A stretch of DNA of 64,000 bases from Rhodococcoides kyotonense (GCF_900188125.1 NZ_FZOW01000009.1:186001-250000); one strand, 5' to 3'. Positions 23,778-32,762 are shown, counted from the first letter of the stretch. Notes: a model not told the origin generated them from the letters alone. Numbers and translations: made by a program.

Positions 23778-24770
23778 TCATCCCCCGACGGGGTGCGAGG
23801 CTCTTCCGTTGCGGGTGACGTCGGGGCTCGCCCGCTCTCCGCCCACCACGAGAATCACGGACAGCACGACGACGCCACCGCCGATCAGCACCGGCACGGT
23901 GACCGGCTCCGAGAGGACGAGCCATCCCAGGAAGATCGCCACGACGGGGTTGACGTAGGCGTGCGTTGCAACGAGCGAGACCGGGGCGTTACCGAGAAGC
24001 CATACATACGAGGTGAATCCGATGATCGAGCCGATCAGGACGAGGTATGCAAGAGCACCCCAAGTACGTGTTCCGACCGTTCCGTCGAAAGACTCTCCAA
24101 CGGCAAGTGCACCCAGCGACATGACCGACCCTGCAACCACCAATTGATAGGTCGCCGCCACGAAGGGACTCCGCGGCAGCCAGATTCGCGGCTGAATCCA
24201 CGAACCGAAAGACCAGCTGAGACTCGAGATCAGGATGATGACGACACCGACCAGCGGTAGGCCACCTCCGTCGACACCCGGTCCGGCCGATATCAGGAAG
24301 ATCAGCCCGGCAAGGCCGGCTCCGACCCCGATGAGCGACATGGCCGACGGCCTGTCGCCGCTGATCGTGCGGTACATCGCAATCCAGAGCGGGACGGTGG
24401 CGATGATCAGCGCTGTGATACCTGAAGGCACGCCCTTCAGCTGTCCCAGCGAGGTCAGACCGTTTCCCATGGCGAGAAGGATCGTTCCCATGAAGACAAC
24501 GCCGAGGCATTGCCTCCATGTCAGCGCGAACTGACCGAACCCCGACCGTATCCCCAGAAAGAGTCCCATCAGGAGGCCTGCTGCGATGAAGCGCAAGCCC
24601 ATCGATCCGAGGGGCGGTAGCTCGGTGATGACCAACCGCACGGCCAGATAGATAGATCCCCAAATGACGTAGACGAGACCGAGAGCCAATGCCACAGCGC
24701 CGCGGCCGGCAGGCCTGGATACGGCCAACCCTCCGCCTGAGCGCGCTGCGTCTGCCTGCTCGATCGCCAC
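23778..24770 (-). CDS. EamA/DMT-family transporter
   Basis: About 330 residues with ten hydrophobic stretches and two EamA repeats. The first repeat begins ALALGLVYVIWGSIYLAVRL; the second contains SLSWSFGSWIQPRIW and ends with NPVVAIFLGWLVLSEPVTVP, a segment typical of drug/metabolite transporters. It is an inner-membrane exporter or importer of a small organic molecule; the substrate cannot be predicted. The GTG at 24770 lies 1 base beyond the preceding gene's stop, so it is transcribed with the crotonase and racemase genes. It may export pathway acids or import substrate. Confidence 0.83.
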   Translation of the reverse strand: MAIEQADAARSGGGLAVSRPAGRGAVALALGLVYVIWGSIYLAVRLVITELPPLGSMGLRFIAAGLLMGLFLGIRSGFGQFALTWRQCLGVVFMGTILLAMGNGLTSLGQLKGVPSGITALIIATVPLWIAMYRTISGDRPSAMSLIGVGAGLAGLIFLISAGPGVDGGGLPLVGVVIILISSLSWSFGSWIQPRIWLPRSPFVAATYQLVVAGSVMSLGALAVGESFDGTVGTRTWGALAYLVLIGSIIGFTSYVWLLGNAPVSLVATHAYVNPVVAIFLGWLVLSEPVTVPVLIGGGVVVLSVILVVGGERASPDVTRNGRASHPVGG

Positions 24771-24771
24771 G

Positions 24772-25554
24772 TCAGGAGAACTCGGGTGCGCGCTTCTCGA
24801 GGAACGCGGTGATGCCTTCCTTGGCCTCGCCGTCCTCGAACAAGTCCTGTTCCTGGGCAACCTCGTACGCGAAGCCGTCGTCGATCGGAAGATCGAACGA
24901 CGCGTCGACCGTGCGAATGACCGCTCGCTGCGCCGGAAGAGACTTGGTGACGAGTGTCTTGGCAAGCTCGACCGCTGCCTCGACAGCGGTTCCCGCTGGG
25001 ACGAGTCGATCGATCAAACCGATGGCGTGTGCTTCGGCAGCGGGCACCTGACGCGCAGTCAGCATGATGTCGAGCGCGCGGCCACGGCCTACGAGTCGCG
25101 GAAGCCGTTGTGTTCCACCGGCGCCCGGGATGAGGCCGAGTTTGACCTCGGGCAGACCGAACGACGCTTCGCCGCCTCCGACCCGAAGGTGGCAGGCCAT
25201 GGCCAGCTCCAACCCACCGCCGAGCGCAAGCCCGTCGACCGCGGCGACGGTGATCCGATCGGCCGATGCCAGGCGATCCAGCGCGCCACGCAACTTGTCG
25301 CCGTATTCGGTGAACGATGCGGCGTCGACGGCAGCCATGTGCTTGATGTCGGCGCCCGCGGCGAAGAAGTTCGGAATGCTCGACGAGACGACGATGACTT
25401 TGACCGTGCCATCTGCATCTGCAGCATCGACCGCTGCGTTGATCCCGTCGATGATCGGCAGACCCAGGGCATTGGCGGGAGTGCGTTTCATGGTGACCAC
25501 CATGATTCCGGCGTCGATGGTCCATTCGACTGCGGAGGTTTTGCTGTCGGTCAT
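24772..25554 (-). CDS. Enoyl-CoA hydratase (classical, BadK-like)
   Basis: A 260-residue crotonase with both catalytic glutamates: Glu116 in GLALGGGLELAMACHLRVG and Glu136 in SFGLPEVKLGLIPGAGGTQ. It also has the FFAAGADIKHM oxyanion segment and a KEGITAFLEKRAPEFS end. It should therefore be a true enoyl-CoA hydratase. In the company of BadH- and BadI-like genes, hydration of a cyclohexene-carboxyl-CoA (the BadK step) is a reasonable but unproven role. The ATG at 25554 is preferred over an upstream start that adds 14 basic residues. First gene of the operon running to 19789; an inverted repeat lies 47-70 bases upstream. Confidence 0.87.
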   Translation of the reverse strand: MTDSKTSAVEWTIDAGIMVVTMKRTPANALGLPIIDGINAAVDAADADGTVKVIVVSSSIPNFFAAGADIKHMAAVDAASFTEYGDKLRGALDRLASADRITVAAVDGLALGGGLELAMACHLRVGGGEASFGLPEVKLGLIPGAGGTQRLPRLVGRGRALDIMLTARQVPAAEAHAIGLIDRLVPAGTAVEAAVELAKTLVTKSLPAQRAVIRTVDASFDLPIDDGFAYEVAQEQDLFEDGEAKEGITAFLEKRAPEFS

Positions 25555-25600
25555 ACGGTCCGTCCTCGTGTGTCTGGTGCGGCCGACATTCGGCAATAAT

Positions 25601-25624
25601 GTCCTACATTACTAATTGTAGGAC
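25601..25624. promoter_or_regulatory. Inverted repeat GTCCTACA-N8-TGTAGGAC, operator candidate
   Basis: Perfect 8-base arms around an AT-rich 8-base centre, in the 82-base gap upstream of the crotonase operon start. The right arm runs into TAGGACCAAAA, a half-site resembling the GntR boxes elsewhere in the window. Confidence 0.5.
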
Positions 25625-25636
25625 CAAAATGGAAGC

Positions 25637-26482
25637 TTACGGCCGCCTCGGAAACTTCTCGAATTCCGGACGCCGCTTTTCCTTGTACGCCTCACGGCCC
25701 TCCTTCGCCTCGTCGGTGGAGTAGAACAAGAGATTCGCATCGTGGGCCAGCTGCTGAATCCCGGAAAGCCCATCCTCTGCGGCGTTGAAGCTGGCCTTCA
25801 TCAGGCGAAGCGCGAAGGGCGAGAGTTGCAGCATCTCGCGGCACCACTGCACTGTCTCAGCCTCGAGATCCGCAAGTGGCACGACAGTGTTGACCAGGCC
25901 CATCTCGCGGGCCTCATCAGCGTTGTATTGACGACACAGGAACCAAATCTCCTTCGCCTTCTTGACCCCCACAAGTTCTGCGAGAAGCCCCGCGCCGAAA
26001 CCGCCGTCGAACGAACCGACCTTGGGTCCGACCTGACCGAAGCGTGCATTGTCGGCCGCGATGGACAGATCGCACACCAGGTGCAGAATGTGCCCACCAC
26101 CGATGGCGTATCCCGCCACCATCGCAACGACAGGCTTCGGCAGACGCCTGATCTGAATTTGCAGGTCCGTCACGTGGAAGCGTCCGACGCTCCCCTTCTT
26201 ACCCGGCTCGGTCAGGTACCCGGTGTCACCACGGACGCGTTGGTCACCACCCGAACAGAAGGCATCCGGTCCTTCGCCGGTCAGCACTATGACGCCGATC
26301 GACGGGTCCTCACGCGCTTCGACGAGAGCATCGGATATCTCCATCAACGTCTGCGGGCGAAACGCATTGCGGACCTCGGGTCTACAGATGGTGACCTTGG
26401 CAATTCCGTCACCGCTGTGCTCGTACCGAATGTCCTCGTATTCACCGAGGCTCGTCCACTGAACCGATTGTGTTGCCGTCAT
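25637..26482 (-). CDS. MenB-type crotonase (DHNA-CoA synthase fold; BadI-like hydrolase or MenB paralogue)
   Basis: A 281-residue protein with almost textbook MenB features: [65 protein letters not shown] with Ser157 and Asp159, [15 protein letters not shown], and the C-terminal [14 protein letters not shown]. MenB forms 1,4-dihydroxynaphthoyl-CoA in menaquinone synthesis; BadI is the closest catabolic relative and opens a ring. No menaquinone genes are nearby and it sits between catabolic operons under a TetR-type box, so a ring-cleaving role is plausible, but a housekeeping MenB cannot be excluded. It appears to be a single-gene unit. Confidence 0.8.
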   Translation of the reverse strand: MTATQSVQWTSLGEYEDIRYEHSGDGIAKVTICRPEVRNAFRPQTLMEISDALVEAREDPSIGVIVLTGEGPDAFCSGGDQRVRGDTGYLTEPGKKGSVGRFHVTDLQIQIRRLPKPVVAMVAGYAIGGGHILHLVCDLSIAADNARFGQVGPKVGSFDGGFGAGLLAELVGVKKAKEIWFLCRQYNADEAREMGLVNTVVPLADLEAETVQWCREMLQLSPFALRLMKASFNAAEDGLSGIQQLAHDANLLFYSTDEAKEGREAYKEKRRPEFEKFPRRP

Positions 26483-26504
26483 GGATCACAGCATACCGGC
26501 ATCC

Positions 26505-26517
26505 GTGAACGATCGTT
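26505..26517. promoter_or_regulatory. Putative TetR operator (AACGnnCGTT type), copy 3
   Basis: GTGAACGATCGTT, with the perfect palindrome AACGATCGTT at 26508-26517, 23-35 bases upstream of the MenB-type gene. It is identical in reverse complement to the site at 16650-16662. Confidence 0.55.
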
Positions 26518-26532
26518 ATCAGGAGCACGAAA

Positions 26533-26566
26533 ATGCCCCTGCCGCAAACGATCACAGCAGGGGCAT
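26533..26566 (-). terminator. Intrinsic terminator of the BadH-containing operon
   Basis: Read on the minus strand, ATGCCCCTGC pairs with GCAGGGGCAT over 10 bp around a 14-base loop, followed by TTTTC. It lies 16 bases beyond the stop of the SDR at 26582. Confidence 0.8.
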
Positions 26567-26581
26567 AGCGCAAGGCAAGAA

Positions 26582-27337
26582 TCAGGCCATCGTGAGTCCG
26601 CCGCTGACCGACAACGTCTGACCCGTGATGTACTCGGCCGCGTCGGAAGCGAAGAACGACACCGCGGCTGCGACATCGCTCGGCTTGGCCAGCCGCTTCA
26701 TCGGTACAGCACGCGTCATTCCGCCGATCACCTTCTCCGAGTCTCCGCCCGACCCCTCGGCGAACTTGCGCAGCGCGGGCGTGTCCGTCGGACCGGGGCA
26801 CACGGTGTTTGCGGTGACACCCTTCGTCGCAACCTCACGCGCAAGCGTTTTGGTGAACGCAATGATTCCCCCCTTTGCACCCGAGTAGACGGCCTCGAGA
26901 GACGACCCGACACGTCCGGCGTCGGAGCCTACGTTGACAACGCGTCCGAAGCCCCGCTCGATCATTCCGGGAACGACGGCCTTGGTCACACGCAACGCAC
27001 CCTTGAAGTTGATTTCCAAGATTCGATCCCAGAATTCTTCGTTCGTGTCGAGGAACTTCATGAAGTCGTCCCAGCCTGCATTGTTGACCGCGATCTCGAT
27101 CGGACCCAACTGTGCTTCGACTTCCTTCACCGCCGATTCGACCGACGCGGTGTCGGTGACGTCGACGCGAACCGCGAACGCCTGGCCTCCCGCAGCGGCG
27201 ATCTCGTCGGCGGTGCTCTTGGCGACGTCCAGGTTGAGGTCCGCGACTGCGACCTTGAACCCGTGGGCTCCGAGCGTTTCGGAAATTCCCTTGCCGATTC
27301 CCTGTGCTCCACCGGTAACGAATGCAACTCTGCTCAT
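26582..27337 (-). CDS. SDR, BadH-like (2-hydroxycyclohexanecarboxyl-CoA dehydrogenase type)
   Basis: A 251-residue canonical SDR: TGGAQGIGKGI cofactor loop, NNAGWDDFMKFL, VGSDAGRVGSSLEAVYSGAK with Ser138, Tyr151 and Lys155, then VCPGPTDTPAL and ITGQTLSVSGG. The NNAGWD...FL and SDAGRVGSS...EAVY segments are those of BadH, which oxidises the ring hydroxyl of 2-hydroxycyclohexanecarboxyl-CoA to the ketone just before BadI opens the ring. That is the best functional guess here, given the BadI/MenB-like gene next door. It is the last gene of the operon, with GGAAGAG upstream of the ATG at 27337 and a terminator downstream. Confidence 0.83.
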   Translation of the reverse strand: MSRVAFVTGGAQGIGKGISETLGAHGFKVAVADLNLDVAKSTADEIAAAGGQAFAVRVDVTDTASVESAVKEVEAQLGPIEIAVNNAGWDDFMKFLDTNEEFWDRILEINFKGALRVTKAVVPGMIERGFGRVVNVGSDAGRVGSSLEAVYSGAKGGIIAFTKTLAREVATKGVTANTVCPGPTDTPALRKFAEGSGGDSEKVIGGMTRAVPMKRLAKPSDVAAAVSFFASDAAEYITGQTLSVSGGLTMA

Positions 27338-27384
27338 GCTGTGCTCTCTCTTCCTGCGTTGTTCGATGATGTGTGCTGTGCCGC

Positions 27385-28314
27385 TCAGGCGTTGGCGGCC
27401 AAAGTGTTCCATGTGATCGGGCCTGCCACGATCGAATGACTGGTCAACTTGCGTCCCAGTACGTCCTGGGCGTCGCGCGCGGATTCGATGAGCTTGCCGA
27501 GGTCGACACCGGTGTCGATGTCCATCTCGTGAAACATGCTGATCAGATCCTCGGACGCGATGTTTCCTGTCGAGCCGGCCGGCACCGGGCACCCACCCAA
27601 CTCGCCGAAGCTCGACTCGAAACTGGCACATCCCGCTTCGAGTGCCGCATATGCATTGGCCAAACCCTGGCCACGCGTGTTGTGGAAGTGTGCCGTGATC
27701 TCGACATCCGGCAGACGCTCGATCGCCGCCGCGAAGAACTTCGCGGAGTACGCAGGATTGCACATTCCCGTCGTGTCACCGAAACCGATCTCGGTGGCGC
27801 CGGCTTCGGCGAACCGCTGTGCGAGATCGAGGACCCTGTCCAACTCGACGTGTCCCTCGTATGGGCATCCGAAAGATGTCGCGATCACCGCAGCACATTT
27901 CAAGCCTGCATCGACGATTCGGCCTGCCATGCCGTCGTTGTCTGCCATCGTCTGGTCGACCGTCCGATTGACGTTCTTGAAATTGTGGGTCTCCGACGCA
28001 CTGACGAAGATCGTGACTTCGTGGAACCGCTCCTTGATCTTCAACGCATTGTCGAGACCGCGCGAGTTCGGAACGAGCACCATCAGTTTCACGTGGTCGG
28101 GGACATCGATGCGTTCCAGCACCTCGACACCGTCGGCAAGTTGCGGAATGACGTCTGGACGTACGAAGCTCGCTACTTCGATACGCCCAAGCCCGGTCTT
28201 GCCCAACGAATCGATCAACCGAACCTTGTCGTCGGTCGAGATCGTCTCGGGTTCGTTCTGGAAGCCGTCACGTGGACCCACTTCCCGGATCTTCACGCTC
28301 TGTGGTCTTGTCAT
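27385..28314 (-). CDS. HMG-CoA lyase-type enzyme
   Basis: A 309-residue TIM-barrel lyase of the HMGL-like family. IREVGPRDGFQNEP at the N-terminus holds the metal-binding Asp and catalytic Arg; ATSFGCPYEGHV, DTTGMCNP and AHFHNTRGQGLAN follow, and SFGELGGCPVPAGSTGNIA contains the lid cysteine of true HMG-CoA lyases. It should split a 3-hydroxy-3-methylglutaryl-CoA-like ester into acetyl-CoA and a 3-oxo acid, a step that ends leucine, isoprenoid and some branched alicyclic routes. With the racemase and CoA-transferase in the area it points to branched-chain intermediates. Confidence 0.87.
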   Translation of the reverse strand: MTRPQSVKIREVGPRDGFQNEPETISTDDKVRLIDSLGKTGLGRIEVASFVRPDVIPQLADGVEVLERIDVPDHVKLMVLVPNSRGLDNALKIKERFHEVTIFVSASETHNFKNVNRTVDQTMADNDGMAGRIVDAGLKCAAVIATSFGCPYEGHVELDRVLDLAQRFAEAGATEIGFGDTTGMCNPAYSAKFFAAAIERLPDVEITAHFHNTRGQGLANAYAALEAGCASFESSFGELGGCPVPAGSTGNIASEDLISMFHEMDIDTGVDLGKLIESARDAQDVLGRKLTSHSIVAGPITWNTLAANA

Positions 28315-28345
28315 GGTCTCGAAAGTTCCTCTCCCCTGCCGCCGG

Positions 28346-29584
28346 TCAGGACGTGCAGTCCGGTTCTGTCAGGCTCCGCTCGAGGAGCTCACGATGCTCG
28401 GGTGCGGCGACAGCGGTGAGCCGACGCGCTCGCTCCGCCAATCCCACGCCGCGCAGACTTGCGACTCCGTGCTCGGTCACGACGAAGTCGACGTCCGACC
28501 GTCCTGTGGTGACCGATCCGAAATCGAGAGCCGCCTTGATGGTCGACTCCCCGCGCGATGTCGAACGCAGCGCGATGATCGACCGTCCGCCGGTCAACGA
28601 CGCCGCCCGGCAGAAGTCCACTTGGCCTCCGACCGCACCGACGTATTCCTCGCCGCGGGTTTCCGATCCGACCTGACCCGACAGGTCCACTTCGATAGCC
28701 GAGTTGATCGCCACCAATGTGGACAGTCGGGACAGCACTTTCGGGGCGTGGGTGTAGCTCGCAGGCCTGAACTCGATCGGCAGATCCGCCAACCGGTCGT
28801 ACAGTGCAGAGGTCCCCAGGGCAGCTCCGGTCACGAGAACACCCGGGTCGATCTCCTTGCGCGCTCCGGTGAGAACACCACTGTCGACCAGCGCAACAAT
28901 GCCGTCGGAAATTATCCCCGAGTGCAACCCGAGGTCACGGTGATCCGAGAGTGCTACCAACACCGCTCCTGGAAGTGAACCGACACCGATCTGAATGGTG
29001 TCGCCGTCGGAGACGAGGCCCGCAACGTTCGCTGCGATGGCTGTTTCGACGTCCGCTGGTGTCCGATCGGGCACTTCGGGCAGCGGACGGTCGGTCTCCA
29101 CGGTGGCAGCGAACTGGCTGATGTGCAGCTTCATCGCACCGTGCGTCACGGGCATGTGCGTATTGATCTCGGCAATCAGGACCGGGGTGTGCGGTATTGC
29201 GTCCTCGACGTAATCGACTCCGACCCCGAGTGAGCAGTAGCCGTCGGCGTCGGGCCGCGACACCTGAATCATCCCGACGTCGCACGGCAACAGCTTCTGC
29301 TCGAACAGACTCGGCAGTGCCGAATAGTGGCACGGCACAACATCGAGAAGCCCTCGTGCACTGAGCTTCCGCAATTCACCGAGCCCGCCGTAGGACACGA
29401 CACTCAGCTGGTCGGGAACCGCGTCGGCGAACGTTCTGTCGAGGGACATTCCGACGAACGCACGCACCGGCCCGATCTCGGGAATCTGGCGCATGAGCGC
29501 ATGCACCAACGGCGACGGTTCCGCCGTGGTCTGGCTCCACCACACACCTGAGCCGGCGCCGATGTGCGGCGTCAGATCGATCAT
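28346..29584 (-). CDS. Acetyl-CoA hydrolase/transferase family (Cat1/4-hydroxybutyrate CoA-transferase-like)
   Basis: A 412-residue family I-type CoA-transferase relative. GVGVDYVEDA, IQIGVGSLPGAVLVAL, HSGIISDGIVALVDSGV and INSAIEVDLSGQVGSE are recognisable, the last placing the Glu that forms the acyl-glutamyl intermediate. The C-terminal FVVTEHGVASLRGVGLAERA is also typical. It would swap CoA between an acid and an acyl-CoA or hydrolyse acetyl-CoA, so it could recycle the acid released by the lyase next to it. The ATG at 29584 is 2 bases after the thiolase stop, indicating tight coupling. Confidence 0.83.
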   Translation of the reverse strand: MIDLTPHIGAGSGVWWSQTTAEPSPLVHALMRQIPEIGPVRAFVGMSLDRTFADAVPDQLSVVSYGGLGELRKLSARGLLDVVPCHYSALPSLFEQKLLPCDVGMIQVSRPDADGYCSLGVGVDYVEDAIPHTPVLIAEINTHMPVTHGAMKLHISQFAATVETDRPLPEVPDRTPADVETAIAANVAGLVSDGDTIQIGVGSLPGAVLVALSDHRDLGLHSGIISDGIVALVDSGVLTGARKEIDPGVLVTGAALGTSALYDRLADLPIEFRPASYTHAPKVLSRLSTLVAINSAIEVDLSGQVGSETRGEEYVGAVGGQVDFCRAASLTGGRSIIALRSTSRGESTIKAALDFGSVTTGRSDVDFVVTEHGVASLRGVGLAERARRLTAVAAPEHRELLERSLTEPDCTS

Positions 29585-29586
29585 CG

Positions 29587-30777
29587 TCACACCCGCTGAA
29601 TCAACGTGGCAGTACCGAGCCCACCACCGCAGCACATCGTGACTAGCCCGATTTCCGCGTCGCGGCGTTCGAGTTCGGCGACGACAGTGGCGATCAGCCG
29701 CGCTCCTGTAGCGCCGACGGGATGGCCCATCGCAATGGCACCACCGTTCACGTTCACCCGATCCATGTCCGGCTTAAGCTCACGCTCCCAGGCCAGTACG
29801 ACCGAAGAGAATGCCTCGTTGATCTCGACCAGGTCGATGTCCGCCATCGTCAGTCCGTTGCGCTCGAGCAACTTTCGAGTCGCCGGAATCGGACCGGTGA
29901 GCATGATGATCGGGTCTACTCCGACGGTGGTCTGGTCGATGATACGAGCACGCGCAGTGAGTCCGTGCGTGTCGATGCCTTCGCGCGAGGCAAGCAGAAT
30001 GCCTGCGCCACCGTCCGAGATCGGCGACGACGTACCAGCCGTGATTCGACCGCTGCTCTCCCGAAAGACCGTACGCAGCTTGGCGAGTGCGTCCAGGTCA
30101 GTACCGGGGCGGACCGTCTGATCTGTCGTCCGCATCTCTCCCGCCAGCTCGAACGGAATCATCTCTGATTGCAACCGTCCGGCGTCCGACGCCTCCGACG
30201 CCAGCCGGTGCGAACGAACGGCGAACTCGTCCATCTCCTCGCGCGAGATGTTCCATCGTTCGGCAATGAGTTCGGCGCTCTCGCCTTGGGTGACGAAGTC
30301 GTACCGATCCCGCAGTTCCGCCGGCCATGGATCGCCGTAGAGCTCGGAGATCTTGGCAGGTGAGTTCATGGGGACGTGGCCCATGTGCTCGACGCCGCCT
30401 GCGATGACAACATCGTGCGTGCCCGATCCAACGAGCGCCGCACCCATCTCCACAGCCGTCTGGGCTGATCCGCAGCGGCGGTCGAGGGTGACCGCGGGAA
30501 CCTCGGCCGGGTATCCGACCTGCAGCCAAGCGTTTCGGCCTATGTTGCGTGACTGCTCACCGAACGGCGCGGTGCAGCCGATGATCAGGTCCTCCACCAC
30601 TGACGGGTCGAGACCGCTTCGGCCGATCAACGATGTGTACACGGCCCCGAGGATCTCGTTGGGGTGCGTGTCGCGGTACCAGCCGCGCTCGGGATGCGAC
30701 TTTCCCATCGGCGTCCGCACGGCGTCGACGACGAGAACCTCGCGCGAGGATCGGACGAATGGATTCGATATCGCCAT
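29587..30777 (-). CDS. Thiolase (acetyl-CoA acyltransferase)
   Basis: A 396-residue thiolase with the full active site: Cys102 in TLDRRCGSAQTAVEMGA (acyl-enzyme nucleophile), NEAF near residue 320, GHPVGATGARLIATV with the active His, and MCCGGGLG near the C-terminus with the second Cys. It would cleave a 3-ketoacyl-CoA with CoA to release acetyl-CoA or propionyl-CoA. Its start overlaps the stop of the upstream SDR gene (TGATG), and together with that SDR and the dehydrogenases it gives a complete beta-oxidation turn in one operon. Confidence 0.9.
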   Translation of the reverse strand: MAISNPFVRSSREVLVVDAVRTPMGKSHPERGWYRDTHPNEILGAVYTSLIGRSGLDPSVVEDLIIGCTAPFGEQSRNIGRNAWLQVGYPAEVPAVTLDRRCGSAQTAVEMGAALVGSGTHDVVIAGGVEHMGHVPMNSPAKISELYGDPWPAELRDRYDFVTQGESAELIAERWNISREEMDEFAVRSHRLASEASDAGRLQSEMIPFELAGEMRTTDQTVRPGTDLDALAKLRTVFRESSGRITAGTSSPISDGGAGILLASREGIDTHGLTARARIIDQTTVGVDPIIMLTGPIPATRKLLERNGLTMADIDLVEINEAFSSVVLAWERELKPDMDRVNVNGGAIAMGHPVGATGARLIATVVAELERRDAEIGLVTMCCGGGLGTATLIQRV

Positions 30778-31526
30778 CAGATGACCGTCCCGCCGTCGAC
30801 CGGAAGAACCTGGCCGGTGATGTACGAGGCGCCGTCGGACGCGAAGAAGACGAAGGTTGCCGCAATTTCTTCTGGATACGCCCACCGTCCCAATGGAATT
30901 CGAGCGAGTGTCTTCGCGGCGAGCTTTTCGTTGGAACGAATGTTTTCCGTCATCGGCGTGGCCGCAAGTGGGGCGATGGCGTTCACGGTGATCTGTTTGC
31001 GAGCGAGCTCTTTCGCCAGCGACTTGGTCAGCCCGATGATGCCCGCCTTGGCTGCGCCGTAGTTCGCCTGACCGATGGTGCCGGTCAATCCCGCAGCCGA
31101 CGTGACGTTGATGATGCGGGCGGTGCCGTCCTCGGGCAGGAACGGTAGGGCGGCTTGACTGACCACGAAGCTGCCGTTCAGGTGAATGTCCACGATGCGT
31201 CTGAAATCATCGACGCTCAAGTTGGGCACCATGTTGGGAGCGATCGCACCCGCGTTGTTCACCACGATGTGCAAGGCTCCATCGGTCAACGATGCAGCCT
31301 GCTCGGCTGCAGCCTTCGCCTGATCGCCGTCTCGAACGTCGAGTACCGCGGATTTCGCGATTCCGCCTGCCTCCACGATCGATGCGGCAACCGCCGTTGC
31401 GCCGTCTCCATTCACATCGGTGACCAGTACTGCCGCGCCTGCTGTGGCGAAAGCGCGCGCGACGGCCGCGCCGATGCCGCTTCCGGCACCGGTGACAAGG
31501 GCTGATCTGCCCGTCAGATCGAACAT
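30777..31526 (-). CDS. SDR (FabG-like 3-hydroxyacyl-CoA dehydrogenase)
   Basis: A 249-residue classical SDR with TGAGSGIGAAVARAF, NNAGAIAPN, the triad Ser143/Tyr156/Lys160 (NYGAAKAGIIGL) and ITGQVLPVDGG at the end. Placed between an acyl-CoA dehydrogenase and a thiolase, it most likely oxidises the 3-hydroxyacyl-CoA intermediate. Both junctions overlap by a single base (TGATG), a sign of translational coupling. Confidence 0.87.
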   Translation of the reverse strand: MFDLTGRSALVTGAGSGIGAAVARAFATAGAAVLVTDVNGDGATAVAASIVEAGGIAKSAVLDVRDGDQAKAAAEQAASLTDGALHIVVNNAGAIAPNMVPNLSVDDFRRIVDIHLNGSFVVSQAALPFLPEDGTARIINVTSAAGLTGTIGQANYGAAKAGIIGLTKSLAKELARKQITVNAIAPLAATPMTENIRSNEKLAAKTLARIPLGRWAYPEEIAATFVFFASDGASYITGQVLPVDGGTVI

Positions 31527-32692
31527 CAGTAACTCCTGGGAAGTTCGAGAACGTGCTCACCCAGGTAGTTCAGGATCATTTCCTGGCTGAGTGGTGCGAT
31601 TCTGGTGAGTCGGGCTTCACGGAAGTAGCGAGCCACGTGGTACTCCTCCGAGTACCCCATGCCGCCATGTGTCTGCAGTGCGCGGTCGGCAGCTTCGAAT
31701 CCCGCATCGGCGCACAGGTATTTGGCCATGTTCGCCTCGCGGGCACACCGTCGCCCGTTGTCGTACAACCACGTGGCTTTGCGAAGCACCAGCTCGGCTG
31801 CGTCGAGGCGTGCGAGAGAGTCGGCGAGAGGAAATTGAATTCCCTGATTCTTGCCGATCGCCCGTCCGAACACCTCGCGCTCGTTTCCATACCGGACCGC
31901 TTTGCGTAGCGCGACACGTCCGATACCCAATGCCTCGGCCGCGACCAACATGCGCTCCGGATTGAGACCGTCGAGGATGTACTTGAAGCCTTCTCCTTCT
32001 TCGCCGACGCGGTCCTCGACCGGAATTTCGAGGCCGTCGATGAACAGTTCGTTGGACGTGACCGCATTGCGGCCCATCTTCCGAATGGGGCGAATCTCGA
32101 CCTTGCTGCGATCGAGGTCGGTGAGGAAGAGTGTGAGTCCGTCCGTCTTCTTCTTCGCGTCCTCGAATTTCGTCGTCCGAGTCAGAAGAAGAATCTTCTC
32201 GGACTCCATCGCTTTGGAAATCCACACCTTGCGTCCGTTGACGATGTACTTGTCGCCCTCACGCTTGGCGAACGTCGTGATGCGCGTCGTGTCGAGACCG
32301 GCTCCCGGTTCGGTGACTCCGAAACAGACATGCATGTCTCCGTTGACGATGCGCGGGAGATTGCGCTGCTTGAGCTCTTCCGAACCGTGGACGATGACCG
32401 GGTGCATGCCGAAAATGGACAAGTGCATCGAGCTCGCACCGTTCATGCCCGCACCGGAGGCCGCAACTTCCTCGAGCAGTATGGAGGCCTCGGTGATGCC
32501 CATACCGTGCCCGCCGTACTCCTCGGGAGTGGTGATACCCAGCCATCCACCGGATGCGAAGGCGTCGTAGAACTCAGTCGGGAATTCGTGCTCCGAGTCC
32601 TTGTCCAACCAGTACTCGTCGTCGAACTTTCCGGCGAGTTCGCGCACGGCGTCTCGGATCGTCGCCTGATCCTCTGTGAGGTCGAAGTCCAC
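31526..32692 (-). CDS. Acyl-CoA dehydrogenase
   Basis: A 388-residue acyl-CoA dehydrogenase. CFGVTEPGAGLDTTRITTFA is the FAD/substrate segment, REVFGRAIGKNQGIQFPLAD a typical helix, and QTHGGMGYSEEYHVARYFRE is conserved. The usual C-terminal base segment is IAPLSQEMILNYL, without EGT. A Glu in LNPERMLVAAEAL lies in the helix-G position that can act as base. The start is a GTG at 32692. It is next to a second dehydrogenase of the smaller type (32763), so a two-subunit enzyme, as known for steroid side-chain dehydrogenases, is possible. Confidence 0.86.
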   Translation of the reverse strand: MDFDLTEDQATIRDAVRELAGKFDDEYWLDKDSEHEFPTEFYDAFASGGWLGITTPEEYGGHGMGITEASILLEEVAASGAGMNGASSMHLSIFGMHPVIVHGSEELKQRNLPRIVNGDMHVCFGVTEPGAGLDTTRITTFAKREGDKYIVNGRKVWISKAMESEKILLLTRTTKFEDAKKKTDGLTLFLTDLDRSKVEIRPIRKMGRNAVTSNELFIDGLEIPVEDRVGEEGEGFKYILDGLNPERMLVAAEALGIGRVALRKAVRYGNEREVFGRAIGKNQGIQFPLADSLARLDAAELVLRKATWLYDNGRRCAREANMAKYLCADAGFEAADRALQTHGGMGYSEEYHVARYFREARLTRIAPLSQEMILNYLGEHVLELPRSY

Positions 32693-32739
32693 AGCAATCG
32701 TCCTGTCTCCATGAAGAATGTTTGGACTTAACGTACTAA

Positions 32740-32750
32740 AGGACAGACCA
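32740..32750. promoter_or_regulatory. Weak GntR-type box between two dehydrogenase genes
   Basis: On the minus strand the sequence is TGGTCTGTCCT, one good half-site (TGGTC) with an imperfect second half. It sits in the 70-base AT-rich gap upstream of the dehydrogenase starting at 32692, so an internal promoter is possible. Confidence 0.35.
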
Positions 32751-32762
32751 AAAAGTCAACGA

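Noticed and set aside
25637-26482. Naming the gene menB outright
   Set aside because: The sequence pattern is very MenB-like, but no menaquinone genes surround it and BadI has the same fold; the name would overstate the evidence.
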